Positions 7,891-18,863 of a stretch of 64,000 nt of DNA are shown piece after piece; the first letter of the stretch is position 1; each line of letters opens with the position of its first letter. This DNA comes from Blautia sp. (GTDB taxonomy: Bacteria > Bacillota > Clostridia > Lachnospirales > Lachnospiraceae): NCBI GenBank assembly GCA_023663685.1, contig JAMPHB010000001.1:485220-549219 (forward strand), read 5' to 3'. The translations under genes were made by a program, and so were the position numbers. The notes below the pieces were generated by a model. It ran no database searches and was not told the origin of the DNA. It saw only the letters and a program-made list of their open reading frames with translations.

Positions 7891-8949
7891 TCAGTGGAGC
7901 TGACGCGATATCTTTTTACAGATATCATAAAGAGCTCCGTTGAATTTCACATCGGCGTCCTGTTCCATGATCTGCAAAGCCTCCTCCTTCGTAAAGGCCT
8001 TCCGGTATCCTCTGTCCTCGGTCAGCGCACAGAACTCGCCCATCACCGACACAATCTGGGCGGCCAGTGGAATCTCCTCCCCCGAGAGCCCCTCGGGATA
8101 TCCGCTGCCATCCCAGTTCTCATGGTGATAATTTGCTATATCTATCGACATCTGCACATAATCATTATAATCCTCGTCCATAATATCCGTAAGCATCTCC
8201 GCCCCAATCGTGGTGTGGGACTTCATAATCTCCCGCTCCTCCGGCGTAAAGGCCCCCTGCTTCTTTAAAATCTCGCTGGGGATTGCCATATTTCCCAAAT
8301 CGCTCAGAGGCGCCGCGATAGAGATTGCATCCACAAAGGCGTCTGATATCAGCGATTCATACTTCGGTGAGAGCTGCAGGGCCTGGGAAAAAATCTTGCA
8401 ATTATACTGCAGCCTCTCCATATGGGCGCGGTCATAGTTCGCATTCTTGCTGGCCAGGCCTCCCATCGCATAAAGTACGCGCCGCTTTTCTTTCTCCATC
8501 TGCGCCAGCTGCTCATTTACGGAAATCTGCAGACGGCGGTTCGACTCTGTGAGCTGGTCTACCGTCTGGGAGAGCTTTAGGTGTATCCCCACCCGTGCCT
8601 GCACAACCTCGCGTATAAAAGGCTTGGTAATATAATCCGCGCCCCCAAGATTAAAGCCCTTTACAATGTTTTCCGGCTCGTCATAGGCTGAGATAAAGAT
8701 AATCGGAATATCTCTGGTATCTGCGTTATCCTTGAGTATCTTACACAGCTCATAGCCGTCCATCTCCGGCATGGAGATATCCAGAAGAATAAGCTGCGGC
8801 TTGCGCTTTTTTACCATCTCAAGCGCCTGCACGCCGCTTTCCGCAAGCTCCGGCTGCTGGTTCATGTTCAATATGATATTGTGCAGAATCATACGGTTGA
8901 CTTCTACGTCATCCACAATAAGAATATGGGCACCATCTCTTCTGTCCAT
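7891..8949 (-). CDS. response regulator with a degenerate HD-GYP output domain
   Basis: The 352 residues comprise an N-terminal receiver (phosphoacceptor D57 in LLDISMPEMDG), a coiled linker (about 125-165) and an HD-GYP-like domain (about 170-350). HD-GYP proteins normally hydrolyse cyclic di-GMP. Here the HHENWDGSGYP block is intact (residues 275-285), but the metal-binding HD dyad reads SD (S216-D217 in LSDLGN), and the later aspartate of the usual vaDvfDAL segment is glycine (G304 in VMGEFCALT). Two metal ligands are therefore missing and catalysis is doubtful. It lies 10 bases after the kinase gene and is probably its partner. Confidence 0.88.
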   Translation of the reverse strand: MDRRDGAHILIVDDVEVNRMILHNIILNMNQQPELAESGVQALEMVKKRKPQLILLDISMPEMDGYELCKILKDNADTRDIPIIFISAYDEPENIVKGFNLGGADYITKPFIREVVQARVGIHLKLSQTVDQLTESNRRLQISVNEQLAQMEKEKRRVLYAMGGLASKNANYDRAHMERLQYNCKIFSQALQLSPKYESLISDAFVDAISIAAPLSDLGNMAIPSEILKKQGAFTPEEREIMKSHTTIGAEMLTDIMDEDYNDYVQMSIDIANYHHENWDGSGYPEGLSGEEIPLAAQIVSVMGEFCALTEDRGYRKAFTKEEALQIMEQDADVKFNGALYDICKKISRQLH

Positions 8950-8959
8950 TCCCTATCTC

Positions 8960-10372
<1,413 letters not shown>

Positions 10373-10419
10373 TCGACTCTCTCCCAAAGTATGCAAAAAC
10401 AGCAAATGAATCTCTCATA

Positions 10420-10448
10420 ATTATAGTGAAGCCTCACGAAAAAAGCAA
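10420..10448 (-). promoter_or_regulatory. sigma-A promoter of the kinase-cheB-cheA part of the cluster
   Basis: On the minus strand, TTGCTT (10448-10443) and TATAAT (10425-10420) are separated by 17 bases, just downstream of the degV stop. Transcription would start near 10413, about 40 bases before the kinase ATG. This suggests that the second half of the chemosensory cluster can be expressed independently of cheR-cheW-mcp. Confidence 0.65.
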
Positions 10449-10460
10449 GCAAAACACTGC

Positions 10461-11348
10461 TCAGTCCACTCTCTCCTGCCCCCAGAAAAACAATGCCACT
10501 GTTCCCGGCCCGGTATGGCTCCCAATAGTCGTTCCGATGGAGTTAATCTCCACTCTCCCGTTCAGCTGTGGAAAATTTTTCTCCACAAGAGCCGCTACTG
10601 CCTTCGCATCCGCCTCGCAGGCAGACTGGGAAATATAGCATTTGCCGGAATAATCCGTGCCGGACTCCGCATTCTCCTTCATTTTTTCTACAATCTCTGC
10701 GATCACCTTTTTCTTTGTGCGCACCTTCTGTCTCGGAATCAGCTTTCCCTCGAAATCCACATTCAGAAGCGGACAGATATTCATAACGCTCCCGATAAAG
10801 CCTGCGGTTCTGGAAATGCGGCCGCCCCTGATATAGAAGGTGAGATCGCTGGAAAAGAACCAGTGCTGCAGCTTTCGCTTACTGCTCTCCGCCCAGTCCC
10901 TGACCTCATCAATATCCTTCCCCTCGTCCCGAAGGTCTGCGAGCTTATCCATGAGAAGGCCGTAGCCGGAGGAGGCCGCCAGGGAATCCACGATGTAAAT
11001 CTTCCTCTCCGGGTATTTCTCTGCCATCAGCGTCTGCGCAAGGCGGGCGGAATTAATAACTCCCGAGATGCCTGAGGAGAGAGTCAGGTGAAGTATATCC
11101 CTGCCCTCCTTCAAAAAGCCCTCAAAGTAATCACAAAATTCATCTACATTGATCTGGGAGGTTTTCGTGTCCGCTCCCCCGGCCATTCGCTTATAGAACT
11201 CATCAAAGGGAATCGACCTGCCGAGATCGTCCAGATACTGTACGCCGTCCAGCTCAAAATGAAAACAGATATAGGAAATACCCCGCTCCCTGAAATGAGC
11301 TTCGTCCAAATCTGCTGTAGAGCAACAGCTAATCACATAGTTTTCCAT
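10461..11348 (-). CDS. DegV family fatty-acid-binding protein
   Basis: DegV (FakB-type) proteins bind a fatty acid and present it to the kinase FakA for phosphorylation. The 295 residues show the family pattern: TKTSQINVDEF near residue 60, the LTLSSGISGVINSA segment, the ASSGYGLL loop and RGGRISR. Its position inside a chemosensory cluster is unusual; a FakA-like gene is in this window at 54667-56340 but far away. A strong hairpin separates it from the mcp gene upstream, and a separate promoter follows it, so it may be an insertion in the cluster. Confidence 0.88.
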   Translation of the reverse strand: MENYVISCCSTADLDEAHFRERGISYICFHFELDGVQYLDDLGRSIPFDEFYKRMAGGADTKTSQINVDEFCDYFEGFLKEGRDILHLTLSSGISGVINSARLAQTLMAEKYPERKIYIVDSLAASSGYGLLMDKLADLRDEGKDIDEVRDWAESSKRKLQHWFFSSDLTFYIRGGRISRTAGFIGSVMNICPLLNVDFEGKLIPRQKVRTKKKVIAEIVEKMKENAESGTDYSGKCYISQSACEADAKAVAALVEKNFPQLNGRVEINSIGTTIGSHTGPGTVALFFWGQERVD

Positions 11349-11365
11349 ATCCCCTCCCTACACAG

Positions 11366-11396
11366 AAGGTCATGCCGTATTGTGCGGCATGACCTT
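11366..11396 (-). terminator. hairpin between mcp and degV
   Basis: A perfect 12-bp stem (AAGGTCATGCCG / CGGCATGACCTT) with an 8-base loop fills the gap after the mcp stop. On the minus strand the following bases are only moderately U-rich (CTGTGTAGG), so it may act as a weak terminator, a processing site or an RNA-stabilising hairpin that lowers degV relative to mcp. Confidence 0.55.
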
Positions 11397-11425
11397 TCTC
11401 TCTTTACCGAAATCCGCTGGAATTT

Positions 11426-13219
11426 CTAGTATTTACCAAATTCTCCGTCGAGGGAGATAATCTGTTCATTTCTGTCATCTCCGCCAAAATGTGAGCCCCC
11501 GCCAAAATCTGCTGACTGGCCGTCTGAAATACTTCCTGACGTCAGCTTGTAATGTGCTACCAGGCTGCGCAGATTAGCCGCCTGCGTAGACAGCTCTGCA
11601 CTGGAAGCCGCACACTGCTGACTGGTCGCAGAATTGGTCTGTACCACCTCGGATACCTGATTGATAGCCTGATCCACCTGCGAAACAGAGGTTGCCTGCT
11701 CGTTGGAAGCGGAGGAAATTGCCCCAATCAGCTCCACAATCTTATCAATGGATACCACAATCTCATCCAGTGAGCTTGCAGTAGACTCGGCAAGCTGGGA
11801 ACCATTGTTGATCTTGTGGATAATATCCTCAATCATCTCTGCCGTCTCACTGGCTGAAGAAGCACTCTTCGCCGCCAGATTACGAACCTCCTCGGCCACG
11901 ACTGCAAAGCCCTTGCCGTGTACGCCAGCCCTCGCTGCCTCTACCGCCGCATTCAGCGCAAGGATATTGGTCTGGAAGGAAATATCATCAATCGTCTTGA
12001 TAATCTTAGAGATTGACTCGGAGGCGTCGCTGATATCGCTCATTGCGCCAATCAGTGACTTCATCTGGTCGTTGCCGGATACCGCCATACTCTTTACATT
12101 GTTGACGCGCTCGTTCGCTTCGTTTGCCTGCTCAGCGTTCTGCTTGGTGTGCTGTGCAATCTCATCCATGGATGCGGTCACTTCCTCAAGTGCGCTGGCC
12201 TGCTCGGTCGCACCCTGTGCCAGAGCCTGGCTGGCTGCTGCCACCTCGTCTGCACCTACAGTCACCTGCATGGTAGAATCCTTTACATTGCCAAGGATAT
12301 TATCGTTATCCCGCACCAGCTTGCGGAGCGCATTGCCCAGAATATCCTCCGCGCTTCGCGGCTGTACCTGAATCGTCATGTCGCCATCCGCAATCCGGCT
12401 GGCAATCTCAGACTGCTCGCGCACAGCAGCCGCCATCTCCTCAAAGTCATCCATCAGCATACCAAGATCGTCGTTGGAAACCTTGTGCAGCTCCACATTG
12501 ACGTCGCCGATTGCCAGCTTCTTCGCTGCCGCAGAGAGCTGTGCAACCGGATTCGTGATACTCTTGGAAAGCGTCACATAATAGCGGAGTGCAATAGCCG
12601 CACCAAGAAGACATACCACAACAATAATGATAACCAGTATCTGTGCCTCTTTCTCAATACTTGCATCGGTCGCGTCAGACGCTGCATCCAGCAAATCCAC
12701 AACATTATCAAACAATTCGTTCGCATGCTCAGCCGCCGGATTGCAGGTATTGCTCATCTCCTGCCTTGCCTGCTCAATCTGTCCTGACTCCACATACTCA
12801 TAAACCTTATTTAGGGAAGCTTCATATGTCTGCTTCGCCACCAGCGCATCCGCGTATGCCTTGTCGATATCGTCGCCGTAAAAATCCAAATTGGCCGCAA
12901 AGATATCCAGTTCCTTGGCAATCTCATCATAGAATGTCTGACAGTTGCTGAGACTCTCCTGCTGCTTAGTCGGATCATCCATATACACATACAGAAAATC
13001 AAGCATCTCCACACTCACCCGGTTAAAGGCGTTCATCGACCTGACAATGCCGACCTGCCCCTCGCCGTAATGCACATACTGATCCGATCTGGCAGAGTTA
13101 ATAAGCCTCTCCACCATAATTCCCGTACCGGAAATGCCAAGCAATATAACCATAATGATTACGATGAACATTGCCAGCTTCCCTCTTACGGTCGTTGACT
13201 TTTTTTCATTTTTTTTCAT
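11426..13219 (-). CDS. methyl-accepting chemotaxis protein
   Basis: This is a membrane chemoreceptor of 597 residues. It has a short cytoplasmic start, a first membrane segment (about 15-35), a helical extracellular sensor of the four-helix-bundle type (about 36-195), a second membrane segment (about 196-215), HAMP, and a long cytoplasmic coiled coil. The hairpin tip is [13 protein letters not shown], where CheA and CheW bind. No C-terminal CheR-tethering pentapeptide (NWETF type) is visible. It follows cheW by 14 bases and probably signals through the CheA encoded downstream. Confidence 0.95.
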   Translation of the reverse strand: MKKNEKKSTTVRGKLAMFIVIIMVILLGISGTGIMVERLINSARSDQYVHYGEGQVGIVRSMNAFNRVSVEMLDFLYVYMDDPTKQQESLSNCQTFYDEIAKELDIFAANLDFYGDDIDKAYADALVAKQTYEASLNKVYEYVESGQIEQARQEMSNTCNPAAEHANELFDNVVDLLDAASDATDASIEKEAQILVIIIVVVCLLGAAIALRYYVTLSKSITNPVAQLSAAAKKLAIGDVNVELHKVSNDDLGMLMDDFEEMAAAVREQSEIASRIADGDMTIQVQPRSAEDILGNALRKLVRDNDNILGNVKDSTMQVTVGADEVAAASQALAQGATEQASALEEVTASMDEIAQHTKQNAEQANEANERVNNVKSMAVSGNDQMKSLIGAMSDISDASESISKIIKTIDDISFQTNILALNAAVEAARAGVHGKGFAVVAEEVRNLAAKSASSASETAEMIEDIIHKINNGSQLAESTASSLDEIVVSIDKIVELIGAISSASNEQATSVSQVDQAINQVSEVVQTNSATSQQCAASSAELSTQAANLRSLVAHYKLTSGSISDGQSADFGGGSHFGGDDRNEQIISLDGEFGKY

Positions 13220-13233
13220 TGTACTTTCTCCTC

Positions 13234-13743
13234 CTACTCTTCTTTCTCACTCTGTGTCATGTCTGCCAGCTCCAGCAGATCGTCTGAAATTAACTTTCTC
13301 GGATCCAGCAGAAGCTTCACGCCGAATTCTTCTATTCTGGCTAAACCGTAAACATACTTATTCTGTTCATTTCCCATCCTGTCCATGGACGGAGGAGAGA
13401 TTACGGTCTCTTCGTCAATGGTAACCGTCTCTTCTATCTCCTCTACAATCAGACCAATGGTCATATCTTTTACATTGATCAGTATGATACACGTCCGGTC
13501 TGTGTATTCGACCGGCTCCATGCCAAACCTTGCGCGGACGTCAATCACCGGAATGATCTTGCCCCGGACATTGATAAGCCCTTTGATATAGTGCTCTACC
13601 TCGGGCATCGGAGTAATCGACTGCATGACGATAATCTCATTGACATAATCGATGCTGATTCCAAAGCTCTCCTTACCGGTTCGAAATGTCATAAACATCC
13701 CTTTGCCGGAATCATCTTCTATCTTTATCTCTTCGTCCTCCAT
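13234..13743 (-). CDS. cheW: CheW, receptor-kinase coupling protein
   Basis: CheW links chemoreceptors to CheA in the sensory array. The 169 residues form a single CheW domain with [14 protein letters not shown] and the usual five-stranded subdomain pattern ([14 protein letters not shown] near the start). N- and C-terminal acidic tails (about 15-20 residues each) are slightly longer than usual. It lies between cheR (18 bases) and mcp (14 bases) in one operon. Confidence 0.94.
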   Translation of the reverse strand: MEDEEIKIEDDSGKGMFMTFRTGKESFGISIDYVNEIIVMQSITPMPEVEHYIKGLINVRGKIIPVIDVRARFGMEPVEYTDRTCIILINVKDMTIGLIVEEIEETVTIDEETVISPPSMDRMGNEQNKYVYGLARIEEFGVKLLLDPRKLISDDLLELADMTQSEKEE

Positions 13744-13761
13744 AAGCTACCTCCTTTCTCC

Positions 13762-14574
13762 TCATTCTCGTTTCCTGTAAATCGAAGGCTGCACATACTG
13801 AAACTGTGTCTTCTCTTTATCCAAGGATTCTGTAGTGCCTATGAAAAAATATCCTCCAGGCTCCATATGGTCATAAATCTTTGAAACCAGCCGATATTTT
13901 ACATCATCTTCAAAATAAATCATTACATTCCGCAAAAATACGATGTGAAACTTCTTGCGGAAGGGCAGCGGATCCATCAGATTAAATCTCCGGAAGAAGA
14001 GCTGGGCTTTCAGCTCATCCGTCACCATGCACTCATCTGCACTGACTGAGCGGAAAAAGCGCCTCTTCCACTTCTCCGGCAAAGGAGCTATATCCTCTTT
14101 CAGATACACGCCGCGAACCGCGTGCTCCAGCACCTGCGTGGAAATATCCGTGGCAAGCACCCTCGTGTCCCACGAGGATTTCTGTAATCCAAAATACTCC
14201 ATCAGGTTCATCGCAATCGTATATGGCTCCTCCCCGGTGGAGGATGCTCCCGACCAGATGCGCAGATCCTTTCTTGCCGCCTCCTTCCTTTGCAGATAAG
14301 GGAGCACGACCTTTGTCATATACTCGAAATGTATCGACTCGCGCATGAAGTAGGTATGGTTTGTGGTCAGAACATTGATCAGCTTCTCCGCTTCTCCGCT
14401 TCCTTTTCCTTCGTGCTCCACTTTGTTCATGTACTCGTCAAAGCTGCCATAACCATTGCGAAGGATATATGACTCGAGCCTTCCCTTGACCAGAACCCTC
14501 TTCTTGCTAAGGTCGATGCCGCAAAACTTTTTTACATAGGTTACAATACGGTTAAATTCACTATCCGTAAGCAC
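13762..14574 (-). CDS. cheR: CheR, chemoreceptor methyltransferase
   Basis: CheR methylates glutamates of chemoreceptors using S-adenosylmethionine. The 270 residues comprise a helical N-terminal domain and a Rossmann methyltransferase domain with WSGASSTGEEPYTIAM (SAM binding) and FLRNVMIYF. It is the first gene of the cluster. The start is GTG at 14574; GGAG lies about 11 bases upstream, which is a little long, and no better start is available because an earlier ATG meets a stop. A promoter lies about 90 bases upstream. Confidence 0.94.
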   Translation of the reverse strand: MLTDSEFNRIVTYVKKFCGIDLSKKRVLVKGRLESYILRNGYGSFDEYMNKVEHEGKGSGEAEKLINVLTTNHTYFMRESIHFEYMTKVVLPYLQRKEAARKDLRIWSGASSTGEEPYTIAMNLMEYFGLQKSSWDTRVLATDISTQVLEHAVRGVYLKEDIAPLPEKWKRRFFRSVSADECMVTDELKAQLFFRRFNLMDPLPFRKKFHIVFLRNVMIYFEDDVKYRLVSKIYDHMEPGGYFFIGTTESLDKEKTQFQYVQPSIYRKRE

Positions 14575-14661
14575 CGCTACGTCATCTCCTTTTCATGTAA
14601 TTGTGCAAAATATGTCTGCCGAGTAATTGTCCACACATTTTGTAGCTTCTCATCTTCTTAT

Positions 14662-14690
14662 ATACTATATGATGTGGCACAATTTGTCAA
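14662..14690 (-). promoter_or_regulatory. sigma-A promoter of the chemosensory operon
   Basis: On the minus strand a consensus -35 TTGACA (14690-14685) is followed after 17 bases by TAGTAT (14667-14662). Transcription would start near 14655, leaving a leader of about 80 bases before cheR. The leader contains no obvious riboswitch fold. I saw no sigma-D (flagellar) type promoter. Confidence 0.65.
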
Positions 14691-14712
14691 CTACCCATAT
14701 GCATCTTTTTTT

Positions 14713-15663
14713 TCATCTATTTTCCAGCTCTGTCATTCCTCCCAGTAAAATTCCGATATTTTCTTCATAAATTTTGGAAAACTGGCTCATGGGCAGCGGA
14801 TTCGTGCCAAGTCCTGCCTCAATCGTGTAGCCCGGGCGGTTGTAAGACTCGATAAACCAGTCCTTATAGCCTGCATAGCCGGAGGAAACGGGCGTCTCCT
14901 CCACCAGATAGCCGCTCACCTCCCCAAAATAGCGGGCAATGCGATAGGAATCCTCCGGCTCATACTGCAGATATTTCCAGTAGATGACCTCCCCCTGCGT
15001 ATGATAGGCGAGAATAAGCTCAAAATCATGGGCGACCGTAAAATCATACATGGCACGGCTCTCCGGCGCAATGAGCGGGGCGAGCCCCACATAATCTCTG
15101 GGGGCAGGCCGGTTATAGCCCTGGCCAAACTTGATGCTCCTCGCCTGCTCCCAGCCTGCCGGAAACTGCAGATTTAAGTCCACGCCCTCAATATTTGCCT
15201 TCCATCCGTCAGGAAACGGAATGCCGGGATATGCTTCTGCAATCTGCCTTGCCCTGTTGTAGTACTCCCCATCCGTCAGCGCTCCATTCACAAGGTCTAC
15301 GCCGTCCGGGTTCACCATCGGCACAAGATACAGGGTGAACTCCTCAAAAAGCTGACGGGGGTACACACCCCGCACAGTTCCGCCCGAAACATATTCACGC
15401 ATGAGATCCTCCGCAAATTTTAGCAAAACGGGGGTCGTAATGCTCTCATTGGCATGGAAGGAGGCGTTGTAGCACACCTCTGTGGATCCCTTTCCCAGCC
15501 GCAGGTACAAAAGATCCCGCCCCATTACGCTGCGGCCAATCGTTCCCACCTCCAGGTAGGGATATTTTGCCAACAGATCATCCACCACAAGCGTCAGAAG
15601 CCCATAAGTGTATCTTTTGTCCGTGGGCACAACAGATGTACTATCCAGAATTTGGTCTGCCAT
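14713..15663 (-). CDS. M14 family zinc carboxypeptidase
   Basis: This 316-residue metallopeptidase resembles the gamma-D-glutamyl-diamino acid peptidases that act on peptidoglycan stems or peptides. Zinc ligands are in FHANES (H and E) and AYHTQGE (H), and the catalytic glutamate is in YTIEAGLG. VNPDGVDL is also typical of M14. No signal peptide is visible and no LysM repeats are attached, so its substrate side of the membrane is uncertain. AGGGAGAAG precedes ATG 15663. It is divergent from lexA. Confidence 0.9.
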   Translation of the reverse strand: MADQILDSTSVVPTDKRYTYGLLTLVVDDLLAKYPYLEVGTIGRSVMGRDLLYLRLGKGSTEVCYNASFHANESITTPVLLKFAEDLMREYVSGGTVRGVYPRQLFEEFTLYLVPMVNPDGVDLVNGALTDGEYYNRARQIAEAYPGIPFPDGWKANIEGVDLNLQFPAGWEQARSIKFGQGYNRPAPRDYVGLAPLIAPESRAMYDFTVAHDFELILAYHTQGEVIYWKYLQYEPEDSYRIARYFGEVSGYLVEETPVSSGYAGYKDWFIESYNRPGYTIEAGLGTNPLPMSQFSKIYEENIGILLGGMTELENR

Positions 15664-15748
15664 ATTATCTTCTCCCTTTTGATTTTCTATTATCCTATCA
15701 TATGAAACTGCACGACAAATGATTAAAAAGAAATGTACGAAATATAGA

Positions 15749-15775
15749 CGAACAAATTTTCAGAATATATGTTTG
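15749..15775. promoter_or_regulatory. two overlapping LexA-box-like operators upstream of lexA
   Basis: Two 14-bp sites resemble the Gram-positive SOS box CGAACATATGTTCG: CGAACAAATTTTCA (15749-15762) and AGAATATATGTTTG (15762-15775), each matching 11 of 14 positions. The second overlaps the -35 element of the lexA promoter, which fits autorepression. No binding data can be inferred beyond the match. Confidence 0.55.
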
Positions 15776-15801
15776 CCTTTTTTGTTCATATATGCTATAG
15801 T
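15773..15801 (+). promoter_or_regulatory. sigma-A promoter of lexA
   Basis: TTGCCT (15773-15778) and TATAGT (15796-15801) are separated by 17 bases. Transcription would begin near 15808, and GGAGG (15834 onwards) precedes ATG 15844. Confidence 0.65.
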
Positions 15802-15843
15802 AATTATGATAAGTATTAAATCATCAGAAATTGGAGGTAATAT

Positions 15844-16461
15844 ATGGCATATGGCAAAATAACGGACAAGCAGCGGGAGATTCTTGAGTTTATGAAGCAG
15901 GAGATTCTGAATAAGGGATATCCCCCCACTGTCAGGGATATCTGCGAGGCAGTGCATCTGCGCTCCACTTCCTCGGTACACGCCCACCTTGAGACGCTGG
16001 AGAAGAACGGCTATATCCGCAGGGATCCCACGAAGCCCCGGGCGATCGAGATTATCGACGAGAATTTTAATCTGACACGCCGGGAGATGGTGAATGTCCC
16101 CATGGTGGGACGGGTCGCCGCCGGTGAGCCGATTTTAGCTGTGGAGAATATCGAGTCCTACTTTCCGATTCCCGCCGAGTTCATGCCGAACGCCGAGTCC
16201 TTCATGTTAAAGGTAAAGGGCGAGAGCATGATCAATGCCGGAATCTTTGACGGCGACCAGATTCTTGTGGAAAAGTGTGCGGACGCCAGAAACGGCGATA
16301 TGGTGGTGGCTCTGGTGGAGGATTCCGCCACCGTCAAGACCTTTTACCGGGAAGCGGATCACATCCGCCTGCAGCCGGAGAACGATTCCATGGATCCCAT
16401 TATCGTAGAGGACTGTCAGATTTTAGGAAAAGTGTTCGGTGTCTTCCGTTTCTTTTCCTAA
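15844..16461 (+). CDS. lexA: SOS repressor LexA
   Basis: LexA represses DNA damage genes and cleaves itself when RecA filaments form. The 205 residues include an N-terminal winged helix ([10 protein letters not shown] to about residue 70), the cleavage site in VAAGEP, the catalytic serine in [14 protein letters not shown] and the catalytic lysine in TVKTFY. Length is normal. It is monocistronic, with its own promoter, likely LexA boxes and a strong terminator. Confidence 0.96.
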   Translation: MAYGKITDKQREILEFMKQEILNKGYPPTVRDICEAVHLRSTSSVHAHLETLEKNGYIRRDPTKPRAIEIIDENFNLTRREMVNVPMVGRVAAGEPILAVENIESYFPIPAEFMPNAESFMLKVKGESMINAGIFDGDQILVEKCADARNGDMVVALVEDSATVKTFYREADHIRLQPENDSMDPIIVEDCQILGKVFGVFRFFS

Positions 16462-16465
16462 TATG

Positions 16466-16500
16466 AAATACGGCGTAAGCATTGCTTACGCCGTATTTTT
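16466..16500. terminator. bidirectional terminator between lexA and the ABC permease
   Basis: A perfect 13-bp stem (ATACGGCGTAAGC / GCTTACGCCGTAT) with a 3-base loop is followed by TTTTT on the plus strand and by A-rich sequence before it, so it can end both lexA and the convergent permease gene. Confidence 0.85.
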
Positions 16501-16507
16501 GACTTCC

Positions 16508-18862
16508 TTACTCCTCAGTCAAAAGCCGGGCAGGCACAATCTTTCGGATGCGAAGGGCAGACAAGAGGGAGGATACCAGAGCGACTCCCACAATTCCCGC
16601 GACTGTAAACAGCAGCCAGTGCAGGGGAACCACGAGCCCGCATTTTGTGATTCCGCAGAAGGCGAGAAACAGAGCAATCAGCGGATTAAAAAACAGAATG
16701 CCGGCCACGGTTCCAACAGCCGCCCCCACGACCACTGCGGGCATATGCAAAAGAATCGTCTGCCGTATCAGCTCTGCGCTGGTAAAACCAACTGCCTTGT
16801 GAATCCCATAATTTTTCCGTTCCCGGATCAGGCAGCTTTTGACCAGGAGCTGCTCCACCATGATCACGACAAGCACGGTGACTGTCACAAATATAAGGCA
16901 GATGGCTACCATTGCATCCACCGTCGTTTTCAGAATGCTGTCCGTCTGCTTTCTGGAATCCGTGACGGAGAGCGTGGGATATTCTGCAAGGATCCGGTCG
17001 GACATTTCCTCAAAGGAGATCCCCTCCGTATACAGATACAGCACCTGATAGCGGTTCTCCCCGTTCAGGCGGAGGCTTCCCTCCCCGGAGAGGATTGCCC
17101 GCATCCCCATCTCCGTCATCTGCTGGGTGATACCCGACACCAGATAGGGAAGTCTCTCCTTTGCCCCCGTCACATAGATGGTATCTCCGGTCTGCACGTC
17201 CAGGGCAGACGCCACCACAGTGGTTAGCATAATCTCATTTTCATACCTCGGAAAGCGCCCTTCCAAAACCATTTTATTCTGCAGGGCGTCAAGTTCGTCC
17301 CATACCTCACAGTTTAACTCGTCAGACGCCGTCCCGCTCTCAAGCGTTGCGGAGACTGCTGTGTAGCAGACCACCTGCTTTACTTCCTCCCAGCTCTCAA
17401 GCTCCGCCTCAATCTCTTCTACATTTTCTCCAATTACCACGACATCTCCCGCCTCAATGCCCGTCAGCTTTAAAAGCGTGTCGGTGTGCAGGGCAAAGTT
17501 CTCATAGAGTCCGAGACCCACGCAGGTCACGAAGGACAAAAGAAGGGTAATCAGGCATACGGACAGATTTTTACCCTTCTCCTGCATGATGTTTTTTCCG
17601 GCGAACACAAGGCTTCGCGGAAGGCGGCAGCTCTCGAAAGAGAAGTAATTCTTTTTAAAATTGTGGGTGTGGATTCCTCCCCGCAGAGCCTCAAGTACGG
17701 TAATCTTTCTGTAACAGCCGCCACAGGCCGCAGATGTAAACAGCACAATGAACAGAATCAGTGCCGCTGTAACAGCCGCCGCGGCAAAATCCGGCCTCTG
17801 CTGCCAGCGGATTCCCATGAGCCGTCCCTGCATGGCCGCAATGACGCCCGAGCCCGCCATACCCAAAAGCGTGCCGACGATTATGGCAGGAACAGACACG
17901 AGCCCCATTTCAAGCACCACCGCACCGGTGAGCTGCCAGCCGCTGTAACCGGCGGCCTTAAGGATTCCGGTATTTTTCAGATTCAGCTCCATGAAGTTTC
18001 GGATGCTAAAGCGGATGACAATCAGCGCCACTGCGATTAAGAGCACAGAAAAGGCAAGTATAATCCCCATGCAGATGCGCGACATCATGGCGATTCCGCC
18101 CGACATCATCTCCCTGTTCAGCCCCACACTGAGGGGGGAATCCAGCACCTCCGGCACCTCTCTGGTCAGAAGCATACTGATTTTCTGGTCAAAGGCATAG
18201 CTGCTCTCCCCCTCCGTAAGGCGCACCTTGTGCTCCGTGGATGTTCCCGCCGCGACAGTCGGATTCTCCCTGGCGAGAGACTCAAACTGCGCCTGGCTCA
18301 CATAGACATAGAAGTAGGAAATATTCATCGGCGTGCCCATCAGCGGATTTTCCACAAAGCCCGCCACGGTGAAAGTGTATTCCCTTTGTCCGAGCTTTAG
18401 GTAAAAGGCGTCTCCCTCCGAAAATCCCTCCGCCGTCTCCAGGTAGTAGGGAAGCAGAATTTCATTCCCGGTAAGCGGCCTGCCATCATAGCCCGCCAGA
18501 AGATTCATCTTCCGCTCCTCCTCAAAGCTTCCGATCAAAAAGCCAATCTGCAGACTCTCCGCGCCCTCCCTGTGGTACTCTCCACCGTTCACGTTATAGA
18601 CAGTTGCACTTTCATACTCTAAGACCTCCTCCTGCGCCCGAAAAAGCTCCCCTATCTTTTCCGGGGATTTTTCACAGATATAGATAAGATCTGCGCTGTG
18701 TGCCCGGCTGTAACAGTCCTCCAGCACATGGGACATGCCGGTAAACACAGACACAGCTGTGTAGAGCAGGAGAGCTGAGAGGGCAATCATAAAAAAGACT
18801 GTCCTCCCCTCCCCCTTCTTTTTTCTCAGGTTACTCCTTGCGATATAAAACAGTTTTCCCAT
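16508..18862 (-). CDS. FtsX-type ABC transporter permease (MacB/antimicrobial-peptide class)
   Basis: The protein has about 784 residues with the layout of large FtsX permeases: an N-terminal membrane segment, an extracellular domain, three more segments (around residues 260-380), a fourth near 440, a second extracellular domain and a final set near 650-780. ATG 18862 is chosen because GGTGG lies just upstream and it begins one base after the ATPase stop; the longer frame opens with TTG. It pairs with the ATPase gene upstream. The neighbouring two-component system suggests a role in sensing or resisting cell envelope stress (inference). Confidence 0.9.
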   Translation of the reverse strand: MGKLFYIARSNLRKKKGEGRTVFFMIALSALLLYTAVSVFTGMSHVLEDCYSRAHSADLIYICEKSPEKIGELFRAQEEVLEYESATVYNVNGGEYHREGAESLQIGFLIGSFEEERKMNLLAGYDGRPLTGNEILLPYYLETAEGFSEGDAFYLKLGQREYTFTVAGFVENPLMGTPMNISYFYVYVSQAQFESLARENPTVAAGTSTEHKVRLTEGESSYAFDQKISMLLTREVPEVLDSPLSVGLNREMMSGGIAMMSRICMGIILAFSVLLIAVALIVIRFSIRNFMELNLKNTGILKAAGYSGWQLTGAVVLEMGLVSVPAIIVGTLLGMAGSGVIAAMQGRLMGIRWQQRPDFAAAAVTAALILFIVLFTSAACGGCYRKITVLEALRGGIHTHNFKKNYFSFESCRLPRSLVFAGKNIMQEKGKNLSVCLITLLLSFVTCVGLGLYENFALHTDTLLKLTGIEAGDVVVIGENVEEIEAELESWEEVKQVVCYTAVSATLESGTASDELNCEVWDELDALQNKMVLEGRFPRYENEIMLTTVVASALDVQTGDTIYVTGAKERLPYLVSGITQQMTEMGMRAILSGEGSLRLNGENRYQVLYLYTEGISFEEMSDRILAEYPTLSVTDSRKQTDSILKTTVDAMVAICLIFVTVTVLVVIMVEQLLVKSCLIRERKNYGIHKAVGFTSAELIRQTILLHMPAVVVGAAVGTVAGILFFNPLIALFLAFCGITKCGLVVPLHWLLFTVAGIVGVALVSSLLSALRIRKIVPARLLTEE

Positions 18863-18863
18863 A

